Positions 1 to 6,035 of a DNA stretch of 7,401 nt are shown here, one piece after another (position 1 is the stretch's first letter; every line of letters starts with the position of its first letter). Both the position numbers and the translations under genes were made by a program. This DNA is from Syntrophobacter sp. SbD2 (lineage in GTDB: Bacteria > Desulfobacterota > Syntrophobacteria > Syntrophobacterales > Syntrophobacteraceae): contig OMSV01000176.1 of assembly GCA_900290385.1 (NCBI GenBank), positions 1-7,401 on the forward strand. Reading direction: 5' to 3'. Under the pieces are notes generated by a model, which was not told the origin of the DNA, did no database searches, and saw only the letters and a program-made list of their open reading frames with translations.

Positions 1-1542
1 TCTGAACCATAGACAGCCTTCATCACAGGTTTGAGAACAGGGAAGATTTCTTCCGGCACAGCGGTCAGGGCGTCCTGCCCGATGGTGAAAGCAGCACCCC
101 AAAGCATAGAGACGTAGCTGTGGGAGACCAGGGCGTCCCGGTTGTCCAGTGCCCACATCAAAGCCAGGGCAGGAACCGCATATCCCGAGGGAAAGCCTCC
201 CAGATAGACCCAATGCTCACGATAACCGCCGAACTTCCCCGCGCGGGGATAATACATCCAGGAGAGCTTTTCGGCTTTTCCTCCAAGCGCGGCAGCGGCA
301 CGCTGCCCCCCTTTGGCGAGGAGGTCTCCGAATCCTTCTCTATTGGCAATTTTTTCTAGAAGTACGGAGATGAACTTCCATGAACCGATTTCATTAAGAG
401 GAAGCCCAGTCTCTTGCTCTGAAATCAGCTTCTCCCGATAGCAGTCCGAAAGCCAGGGGATGATGGCCATCAACTCATAGGAGTTAATTCCGTAAAGGTC
501 AGCTAATTTGGCAGCCTGCCAGGTGACTTTGCTATAGCCCTTTTCAGGCTCATTGACCATAGACTCGAGATACATGTAAGACTGGGCACATAAGGCTACA
601 CCGGAGGTGATGTCTGGTCCCTTTACCCGTGAGCGGCATGCGACAGGGCAGGAGAAACAACCATCAGGAGTTTGTGAATAACCCGAGGAAGGGTCGTTAC
701 AGAGATCGAGAAGCTCGCCGGAAAGAAGCGTAAGGCCTCCTCGGCCATAGCCACCGCCCCATATATTGTATTTAAAATCTTTTTCTTCCGGCTGAAAGGG
801 ATCCTTTTTTAAAGATTTCCGCGCAAAGAGTTTGTGGATGTCATGGGTGAGTTGCATCAGTTCTTTTGGCCTTGCCACTGTCACACTTCCGGTGCCCCGG
901 ACCGCAATGGCCTTCAAGTTTTTCCGCAATGGCCTTCAAGTTTTTCGAGCCCATCACACCACCAAATCCTCCCTGGCCCGCCGCATCCCCGGTGTCCGTG
1001 AGAATGCATGCGATGCGGCTTCGATTTTCTCCAGCCTTTCCTATAACCATGACTCTCGTCTTATCGCCATGAAGCTTCCAGATCATCTGTTGGGTCTGAT
1101 AGGTATCAAGGCCCCATAAACTGGTGGCGTCAAGGATTTCAGCCTTCTGATCGGTAATCCAAAGGTAGACAGGCTTCGAGGCTCTTCCCTGGATAATGAG
1201 GGCATCGTATCCGGCCCATTTTAGTTGAGGAGCGAAGTGTCCTCCAACGCCTGAACGAGCATGGGATTCGATCGGGCCGGTCTGTGGAGATTTCCCCACA
1301 ACCGTGAGCCGGCCCGATGAGGGTGCAAGAGTCCCTTGCAGGGGGCCTGTAGCCAAGATCAGCCGATTTTCAGGGTCGAATGCTCCCACCTCCGAAGACA
1401 CCTCATCCCAGCAGATCTTTGCCCCAAGTCCACGGCCTCCTAGAAATTTGGGTACATAGTCAAAGGTTGAAACCTCGGAGGTTTTACCAGTGGTCAAGTC
1501 AACCCTGAGAATTTTTCCAACCCATCCACCCGAAGGAGTCAT
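1..1542 (-). pseudogene. Aldehyde:ferredoxin oxidoreductase family protein, frameshifted and cut by the left window edge
   Basis: This is a tungsten/molybdenum bis-pterin oxidoreductase of the AOR family, which oxidises aldehydes or related substrates and passes electrons to ferredoxin. Residues 1-206 form the N-terminal domain, with GGRGLGAKICWDE near 35-47, ATGPLQGTLAPSSGR near 64-78, LKWAGYDALIIQG near 107-119 and MGSKNLKAIA at 197-206. A perfect 22-bp tandem duplication (902-945) then shifts the frame, and translation would stop at 841 after 233 residues. Removing one copy restores AIAVRGTGSV and an open frame to position 1, about 506 residues in all. That frame contains the iron-sulfur motif CFSCPVAC, with cysteines at about 288, 291 and 295, and DLYGINSYEL. 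The family is usually 600-700 residues, so the C-terminus lies outside the window. The ATG at 1542 follows a GAGGA site and sits one base after the ferredoxin stop, implying translational coupling. The substrate cannot be predicted. Family assignment is firm; true pseudogene status versus assembly error is not settled. Confidence 0.9.
902..945. repeat. Perfect 22-bp tandem duplication inside the AOR gene
   Basis: Positions 902-923 and 924-945 are identical 22-bp units with no spacer. The base before the first unit and the second base after the second unit break the match, so exactly two units exist. Because 22 is 1 modulo 3, the duplication shifts the AOR frame. Deleting either unit rejoins KNLKAIA to VRGTGSV, the sequence expected in this family, so the duplication is the lesion. 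Confidence 0.95.
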
Positions 1543-1543
1543 C

Positions 1544-2149
1544 TCAGTCCTCTTTGATCACGGGATAACCCACGAGCAGTCCCTGTTCCGATTGCTCCAC
1601 CCTTAACACACCCATGGGGCAAAACTTCACACATTGAGGGTCCCCGAAGCAAAGGTGGCATTTGATCGATTGTTGCTTTTGCTCATCGAATTTTGGCCTG
1701 GGGGGCCGGAAATGTTGCTGACAAGCCTCGATACATTGCTTACAGCCGATACACAAGCTGTCATCAATGATTCGAGCAAAGGTGCCGCTTCGCTGCTCCA
1801 CCTGCAGAGCCCCTACCGGGCAAACCTTCAAACAGGGAGGATCGCTGCACTGATAGCATACCTTAGGCCCGTAGTCCCCTTCGATGTACTCTTTTTCGAC
1901 GGAAAGCCGTGCGAGTGAAGAGGTATTCCGGCCTTCGCTGTTAAGGTTGGAACAGACCATTTCGCAGACACGACATCCGGAACAGAGAGTCTTATCTACA
2001 AGAATGGCCATCTTAGCTAAGGCCACCTTTTGACCGTTGGCAAGGGTGGAAGCCCAGAGCAGATCCCCAAAGGCAACGACGTCACCCAGGGCTAAGGCGC
2101 CAAGCGTAAGGCCCTTGAGAAAAATACGGCGGTCAACGTCCTTGGCCAT
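1544..2149 (-). CDS. Tat-exported ferredoxin with four [4Fe-4S] clusters, AOR partner subunit
   Basis: This 201-residue electron-transfer protein resembles the DmsB/HycB-type and YdhX-type ferredoxins encoded beside AOR-family genes. A twin-arginine signal (DRRIFLKGLTLGALAL, residues 6-21) opens the protein, followed by a hydrophobic stretch to about residue 32. Sixteen cysteines form four cluster motifs: 56/59/62/66, 98/101/106/110, 133/136/139/143 and 164/167/173/177. The second and fourth have the CxxCxxxxCxxxCP spacing typical of multi-cluster subunits. The ATG at 2149 lies 12 bases after the preceding gene's stop, with a GGGAAG ribosome site. The TGA stop is separated by one base from the AOR ATG. 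It probably carries electrons to or from the AOR subunit. The Tat signal implies that the protein, possibly with the signal-less AOR attached, is moved across the inner membrane. It is intact although both neighbours are frameshifted. Confidence 0.92.
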   Translation of the reverse strand: MAKDVDRRIFLKGLTLGALALGDVVAFGDLLWASTLANGQKVALAKMAILVDKTLCSGCRVCEMVCSNLNSEGRNTSSLARLSVEKEYIEGDYGPKVCYQCSDPPCLKVCPVGALQVEQRSGTFARIIDDSLCIGCKQCIEACQQHFRPPRPKFDEQKQQSIKCHLCFGDPQCVKFCPMGVLRVEQSEQGLLVGYPVIKED

Positions 2150-2161
2150 TTACATTCTTCC

Positions 2162-2639
2162 CTATCTGAGGACTAAGACCGAATCGTTCTGCTTCGGTGG
2201 TTTAAATTGAGTAGCAGGAGGCGAAAAAAAAGGTCTTATGAAGATCGGGCCGAAAGATTCGCCGGTTTCTTTAATAACCAGTTTGTAATAGTACTTCGAT
2301 TCACTTCCCACGCTTTTATCAACATAATCATAAGCGTTCTTGCCGGGGACAAGATTTATCACATCCAATTCCTGATAAGGACCTTCCTCAAAGGTTTCGG
2401 CCCTTAGAATCTGTAATGACAGTTGGTTTTTCAGACCATCACTCGTCTTCCAGGTGCATTTGGGACAGTTGGTTTTTCAGACCATCACTCGTCTTCCAGG
2501 TGCATTTGGCTGCCCGGTAAAGGGGCTGGACCTTGAAATCCACAATGCTTGGATTTGCTTTCTGAGACATGGTTACTTGTGGGTCAAGAAAGGTAATAAA
2601 AAAAAATAGGGTGAGAAAAAACATTGCATATCTGGTCAT
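2162..2639 (-). pseudogene. Small secreted protein, possible fibronectin III-like fold, frameshifted by a 46-bp duplication
   Basis: I do not recognise a named family. The start is taken as the ATG at 2639 (MTRYAMFFLTLFFF), eight bases after GGAG; the ATG at 2645 is too close to that site. Residues 1 to about 25 look like a signal peptide (TRYAMFFLTLFFFITFLDP then VTMSQKAN). Translation proceeds through DFKVQPLYRAAKCTWK, then a perfect 46-bp tandem duplication (2418-2509) changes frame and the protein would end at 2439. Removing one unit joins TSDGLKNQLS to LQILRAETFEEGPY and continues to the stop at 2162, giving about 143 residues. The restored pattern (GPYQELDVINLVPGKNAYDY, then SESKYYYKLVIKETG) resembles a beta-sandwich of fibronectin III type, which is an inference from pattern alone. 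It is the first gene of the ferredoxin-AOR cluster, so a periplasmic accessory role is possible. Confidence 0.7.
2418..2509. repeat. Perfect 46-bp tandem duplication inside the small secreted gene
   Basis: Positions 2418-2463 and 2464-2509 are identical 46-bp units placed head to tail. The flanking bases on both sides break the match, so there are exactly two units. Since 46 is 1 modulo 3, the duplication shifts the frame. Collapsing it reconnects two minus-strand open frames (2639 to 2439 and 2368 to 2162) into one protein. Confidence 0.95.
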
Positions 2640-2669
2640 AAACATTTCTCCATGTTTCTTTTCCGGATT

Positions 2670-2710
2670 AAAAACTCCCCCATTCCCCAAGAACAGGGAA
2701 ACGGGGGAGT
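2670..2710 (-). terminator. Strong GC-rich hairpin plus T-tract just upstream of the secreted-protein gene
   Basis: On the minus strand the arm at 2710-2696 (ACTCCCCCGTTTCCC) pairs with 2688-2674 (GGGGAATGGGGGAGT). The loop is about seven bases, the arms hold one small irregularity, and TTTTT follows directly at 2674-2670. This is the form of a Rho-independent terminator for minus-strand transcription. It ends only about 31 bases before the ATG at 2639 and lies downstream of a possible promoter (2717-2744). It could therefore end DUF362 or insertion-sequence transcripts, act as an attenuator for the AOR cluster, or stabilise the leader RNA. Confidence 0.7.
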
Positions 2711-2716
2711 ATAAGT

Positions 2717-2744
2717 TATATACCTGAATTGAGCGATTCGTAAA
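2717..2744 (-). promoter_or_regulatory. Candidate sigma-70 promoter for the secreted protein-ferredoxin-AOR cluster
   Basis: On the minus strand TTTACG (2744-2739) is followed after 16 bases by TATATA (2722-2717), a fair match to -35 and -10 boxes. Transcription from here would start at about 2710 and place the 2670-2710 hairpin in the 5' leader. This is pattern-based; the local AT-rich sequence makes a chance match possible. Confidence 0.35.
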
Positions 2745-2803
2745 GATCCCACGGTGACATTTATACCCATACGAATAGGAAGCTGAGCGTTCATTTTCCA
2801 GAG

Positions 2804-2950
2804 TTAATCAAAACGAATGTGCTTCCAGATGGCTTCGGGTACTTTGGTTATCACTCCTCCTGCCTGGCGGACGATCTTTGCCGCTATGTCTATGATGTTT
2901 CTACGAAAAGCGGTCGTATGGGCAAAAAGCTGAAGAAGATGGAAAATTAA
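2804..2950 (-). pseudogene. C-terminal remnant of an IS1380-like transposase
   Basis: A minus-strand frame across this interval reads LIFHLLQLFAHTTAFRRNII, then DIAAKIVRQAGGVITKVPEA and IWKHIRFD, ending at a TAA at 2804. The run AFRRNIIDIAAKIVRQAGG(V)ITKV followed by an RFD(x)LWK pattern resembles, as I remember the family, the C-terminal end of IS1380-type transposases. The same frame continues after the TAA with LWK, as if a nonsense change had occurred. No start codon, catalytic domain or inverted terminal repeats are visible, so this would be a dead fragment. Its left part begins where the DUF362 reading frame ends, which suggests the element contributed to damage there. Family assignment rests on remembered pattern and should be treated as tentative. 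Confidence 0.42.
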
Positions 2951-4082
2951 CCCAAAACGACCTTGATGTCGTCTTGCTTTCTAGCGTATCCAATACCGAG
3001 TTTTACTGCCTGGGCGATCTGCTTCTGATACCAGGCATACATGCCAATCTTGTTTCACCGGAGACAAGGATCACACCGGGTTTGACTTCCTCGCCATGGG
3101 AAGGACCGCCGGCGATGAGGGACCTTCTTCCATCCATGATGATCAGGTCCGGCTGGAAAGGCAGGTTGATTTCCGCAGCCTGCTCGGGAACGAAGATATG
3201 GTTGAAGGCATGAAGATGCGCGCCTCGGTCGGCACGATGCAAAAGCCCAACGGATAGCTTCAGGCTCTGGGTAATTCCCCCGAGGAAATGGGTCTTCATC
3301 ACCGGGGTATAAATGACCTTGTCGTAATTTCTGAGGTCCGCTGGATAGGACACGGTTCCATCCCCGCCACCGATCTTGCCCAGGTATTCGGCCTTGGCAT
3401 TGCGGATGTTCATCCATTTTTCTTTTTCCCAGGTCTTGACAGGGGTGCCGGTTTCTTTGCCTACCTGATCGTACCCCATCATATTGATTACCCGCTCTGT
3501 TGGCCCCCATGGTCCGCAGGTATCGGCTACGGTCAGGTTGGTGTAGCCTTCGTCTTTTAGGACGACAATCAGAGCTTTCAGAAATGCATGGTCTGTCCCC
3601 CCTTGCGGCCAGGGATCCCCGGTGTTCATGTTGGGCTTGATGAGAATTTTATCTGTTTTTTTGAGGGATTTTTCAAACCCTCCAACGAGCTTCACAGCCT
3701 TCTTGATATCTCCGGTCAGGTCTTTATCCAGTTTGGTAGCCAAGATCATCCCGACCAGGGATCTCTTCTGATCATCAGCGTAGTAGTTTGGATGGAGATG
3801 AGACCACTCGACCGGAGCTCCTCCATTAATCAAACTATCAGGGGGTTTGTCGAAATAATCCTTGGGTATGGGTGCATTATTAATAAATTCTCCATACTGC
3901 ATCAACTGAGCGTCCCTCATCTTCCAGATACCTGTCTGGACTGGCTCATCCAGGTCTGGAAGCCCCATGGCACCTGCATGGGCACGCTGCGGGCCCATCA
4001 TTCCCAAGGCTGCGACGCCTGCCCCGCAATACTTAGCCACATTCGTGAAAAAACATCTTCGGGTAACCTCCTTAGAGCTCAT
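2947..4082 (-). pseudogene. Tat-signal DUF362 family protein with an out-of-frame 3' end
   Basis: The start is the ATG at 4082 (MSSKEVTRRCFFTN), preceded by AAGGAGAAAGGAAG; an upstream in-frame ATG at 4115 has no comparable site. Residues 7-36 look like a Tat signal (TRRCFFTN, then AKYCGAGVAALGM, cleavage near AHA/G). DUF362 hallmarks follow: DKILIKPNMNTGDPWPQGGT, NLTVADTCGPWGP, KVIYTPVMKTHFLGGITQSL, PDLIIMDGRRSLIAGGPSHG and PGVILVSGETRLA. DUF362 is a family of uncertain biochemical role, often found with iron-sulfur proteins. After SGETRLA the frame gives a short tail and stops at 3003 (359 residues). Another frame on the same strand gives MYAWYQKQIAQAVKLGIGYA and continues to a stop at 2947, matching the usual C-terminal helix ending in AVxLGLG. 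About 25 expected residues seem to be missing, so a small out-of-frame deletion near 3035-3050 is inferred. Confidence 0.8.
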
Positions 4083-4213
4083 CTTCCTTTCTCCTTTCTG
4101 AAAGTTAAAGGTCAATAAGGCCTGCCTTTTCCGAAATGCGATTCTTACCTGCTCCCGTCTTGAGATTCTGTTTCTGCCATAAACTTACACACATAGACCC
4201 ATCCCATGTCTGC

Positions 4214-4414
4214 TCATCTGAGTTTCAATAGTTCCTTCTCGTAGGGACAGAAATATAAAAAGGTGAGATCTTTCCCATATTCTTCGAATGAAATATCGGC
4301 AAGTCGTTTAAAAGGTTGCAGGAAGTGGGCCAACCCCAAGTTGATATTCTCTGTCGGGAGAACGCTGTCCAGGTTGGGTCTTGTGCGAAAACAAAGGGGG
4401 CAATCGTGTGTCAT
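4214..4414 (-). CDS. Small hypothetical protein with CPLC motif, possibly a truncated gene end
   Basis: The 66-residue product contains a CPLC motif at residues 5-8, then LGLAHFLQPFKRLADISFEE and FLYFCPYEKELL. The composition looks protein-like, with conserved-looking aromatic and acidic positions, and the cysteines could bind a metal, but I do not recognise the family. There is no ribosome site, and the ATG at 4414 lies inside a 10-bp-arm palindrome (4410-4436), with an in-frame TGA two codons upstream. The start may therefore be accidental, and this could be the C-terminal remainder of a longer gene cut by the repeat-rich sequence to its right. It ends 131 bases upstream of the DUF362 start in the same direction. 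Confidence 0.35.
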   Translation of the reverse strand: MTHDCPLCFRTRPNLDSVLPTENINLGLAHFLQPFKRLADISFEEYGKDLTFLYFCPYEKELLKLR

Positions 4415-4485
4415 GTGTCACCGTGCGACACATGACGATTCACAATGACACCCAGTGACACACGCAAGTCCGCGTCCAGGTGTCA
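4405..4485. repeat. Cluster of TGTCA/TGACA inverted repeats
   Basis: A perfect 10-bp inverted repeat, GTCATGTGTC (4410-4419) and GACACATGAC (4427-4436), is separated by seven bases. A second pairing joins CGTGTGTCA (4405-4413) to TGACACACG (4456-4464). Further TGACA and TGTCA words occur at about 4446-4450 and 4480-4484. The layout suggests REP-like or mobile-element-end DNA, or a regulatory site; no protein partner is visible in the window. Confidence 0.6.
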
Positions 4486-4530
4486 AGGGCAGAGTGAAAG
4501 AGAGCATTCGAGTGGGTGAGGTCGGGGGTC

Positions 4531-4684
4531 GGGCCGAAAGCGCCGGGATAAACCGGCATAGAGTTGGGGATGAAAGAGGCCCAGATAAAAGGAGGAGCTG
4601 CTTCATTATGGCCCCGAGTCATGTGCGGATAGCCGCGAGGCTATACGTGATGCGGTTGACAGGGGAAAGCGCGGGCCAGCCATT
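4531..4684 (+). repeat. Dispersed repeat, copy 1 (154 bp, long form)
   Basis: This matches 5891-6015 in direct orientation. A 20-bp left block (4531-4550) differs at one base. A 100-bp core (4585-4684) differs at three bases. Copy 1 carries 29 extra bases (4551-4579) that complete a GCCGG/CCGGC hairpin missing from copy 2. The core holds ATAGCC-GCGA-GGCTAT (4629-4644), a stem with a GNRA-type tetraloop, enclosed by CCCC/GGGG and GTCA/TGAC pairings. It may be a structured RNA, a miniature mobile element or part of an intron. A short ORF beginning ATGGCCCCGAG after AAGGAGG also runs through it but looks accidental. The strand is given as the orientation used for description only. Confidence 0.85.
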
Positions 4685-5103
4685 GAGTTCCTATATCACC
4701 TATACGGGGCGCCGACCACGTGGTCCGAGAGGGAAGGCAACATTGTGAAACGGCGCTAAACAGCGAGCCGTCCACAGGTCCCGCGGGGTCTGAGACCCTG
4801 TGCATGCGTGGACACTCTATACATCGCGGAGCGTGAAGAAATCCCGCATGAAGCGGAGCATCCGCTGCAACGTGGTTGAGCGTCATGAAGTGGACCACTC
4901 CAAAGGGCTCACATCCGACCAGGCAATCCTTTCTTGCCGGCGCCAAGGCCAAGGAGCGTCCCATTCCTCTACACAGAATCGGCTAGCGGGACCCGGAGAC
5001 GGGGAAGCACTACGTTTTCTTACAAATATCGGCCACCTTGTCGCTAAAACGATTTGCGCCGGATTGATTCTTGCCGACTATGCGGGTGAGGTTGTCCAGA
5101 ATC
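4685..5103. other. Gene-poor stretch with palindromes
   Basis: I see no convincing gene here. It contains a perfect 12-bp palindrome GACCACGTGGTC (4714-4725) and nested inverted repeats: GTCCAC/GTGGAC (4770-4775 with 4808-4813), CACAGG/CCTGTG (4773-4778 with 4797-4802) and GGGTCT/AGACCC (4786-4798). Several frames stay open on both strands because the sequence is GC-rich, but none has a ribosome site or recognisable motifs. It may be decayed mobile DNA or structured non-coding DNA. Confidence 0.5.
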
Positions 5104-5571
5104 TCAATCTCCCCAGAATTCTCTACCAAACGCTACCTTTTTTTCTCCTATCGCGCACGTTTCAAGAACGCTTGAACATTCGGCAGTCATTCCATGCTTC
5201 TCAACGGCGTCCGACGTCGCAAGCTGTGCCTCCAGCATCATTTTTGCGCCACCATGTTTTACCATCTCCTTGCCTTCCGCCATTGTGCTGCCGGTCATCA
5301 TGCTTTCGCCTTTGGTTACCATGCTATAGCCGTCCGCCATCATTTTTTCGGCCGCCGTCAACGCTGCGTCTTTGATGCCTTTCTTGGCCATTATATCCAT
5401 TACCATTTTGTTTCCATCCATGATCTGCTTTGAGCCTTCCATTATCGACTTCTTGCCTTCCTGGATTTTCTTGTCACTTTCCGCAGCTTGTAGAAATCCA
5501 GCGATAGCAAAAATGCCGATTGACAGACAAACGATTAATGAAGTTGCCAAAAACCTGCTGTGACTTTTCAT
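5104..5571 (-). CDS. Secreted methionine-rich heptad-repeat protein, function unknown
   Basis: The 155-residue product starts at an ATG with GGAG eight bases upstream. Residues 1-30 are a clear Sec signal (positive N-end, LIVCLSIGIFAIAGFL core, cleavage near LQAA/ES). The mature part has a seven-residue rhythm of the form I-x-x-G: IQEG, IMEG and IMDG at residues 36-53, then looser units MADG, MVTKG, MMTG, MAEG and MVKHG at 78-107. It contains about fifteen methionines and many lysines. Two cysteines follow (132 and 139) near a less repetitive C-terminus. The pattern suggests an extended or coiled periplasmic helix. Methionine clusters can bind copper or other soft metals, but nothing else in the window supports that role. 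It stands alone between the two copies of the dispersed repeat. Confidence 0.75.
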   Translation of the reverse strand: MKSHSRFLATSLIVCLSIGIFAIAGFLQAAESDKKIQEGKKSIMEGSKQIMDGNKMVMDIMAKKGIKDAALTAAEKMMADGYSMVTKGESMMTGSTMAEGKEMVKHGGAKMMLEAQLATSDAVEKHGMTAECSSVLETCAIGEKKVAFGREFWGD

Positions 5572-5890
5572 CTCAATAACTCCTTTATCATCTTGGTGGG
5601 AAACAAAAACATTAGGATGGACCTCAGACTCTTAGTATCGAACCGCGGCATCAATCAGTAATCGACTGAAATCACCCCCTCTCCAAATAGGTGTATCGGC
5701 CTGTAATCACTTAGGAAGACGTAATGTATCAGATGTTAAGAAGTTTTTGGACTGTGAAGCACATGATAATGATGGTTTCATCCCCTGCTCGCAAACACTG
5801 TAATCCCAAATGTCAATGCGGGATGGTGTAGGGATTAACGGTTTTTGAAAAAGACCCTGAACCTCCAGCCTCCGGTTGATTGCAAGACGC
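5572..5890. other. Upstream region of the methionine-rich gene, no gene seen
   Basis: This interval should contain the minus-strand promoter of the 5104-5571 gene, but I find no well-spaced -35/-10 pair or sigma-54 site. Short open frames occur without ribosome sites or recognisable motifs. The sequence is less GC-rich than the acyl-CoA synthetase gene to its right. Confidence 0.5.
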
Positions 5891-6015
5891 GGGCCAAAAG
5901 CGCCGGGATACCCACATAAAAGGAGGAGCTGCTCCATTATGGCCCCGAGTCATGTGCGGATAGCCGCGAGGCTATACGTGATGCAGTTGACAGGGGAAAG
6001 CGCAGGCCAGCCATT
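5891..6015 (+). repeat. Dispersed repeat, copy 2 (125 bp, short form)
   Basis: This is a direct copy of 4531-4684 lacking 29 bases. The core at 5916-6015 differs from copy 1 at three positions and keeps the ATAGCC-GCGA-GGCTAT hairpin unchanged. It ends 20 bases before the stop codon of the acyl-CoA synthetase gene, on that gene's downstream side. High identity in the core with loss of the left hairpin suggests the core is the constrained or recently copied part. Confidence 0.85.
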
Positions 6016-6035
6016 TACCTACGAAATCACCCCAA

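Noticed and set aside
3588..4118. Plus-strand 176-residue open frame
   Set aside because: It lies wholly antisense to the DUF362 gene, whose domains are clear.
4148..4216. In-frame TGA at the end of the 66-residue ORF followed by 23 open codons, possible selenocysteine
   Set aside because: The extension lacks a redox motif, I see no SECIS-like hairpin just after the TGA, and the extension is short enough to be chance.
4400..4690. Group II intron 5' end suggested by GTGCGAC near 4423
   Set aside because: No reverse transcriptase or domain V hairpin was found downstream in the window, so the short match is not enough.
4610..4748. Short plus-strand ORF starting MAPSHVRIAARLYVM within the repeat, shared by both copies
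   Set aside because: An AAGGAGG lies about 12 bases upstream, but the shared part is only about 25 codons, the copies diverge afterwards, and the base pairing suggests RNA or DNA structure instead.
4641..4964. Minus-strand 107-residue open frame over the palindrome region
   Set aside because: It crosses repeat copy 1 and several palindromes, lacks a ribosome site, and is rich in residues typical of accidental GC-rich frames.
5010..5126. Minus-strand 39-residue frame (ILDNLTRIVGKNQSGANRFS) after the methionine-rich gene
   Set aside because: It loosely recalls the end of a chemotaxis receptor, but it is too short, has no start, and partly overlaps the neighbouring gene in another frame.
4800..5375. 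Plus-strand 191-residue open frame
   Set aside because: Its right half is antisense to the methionine-rich gene, it has no ribosome site, and the translation shows no recognisable motif.
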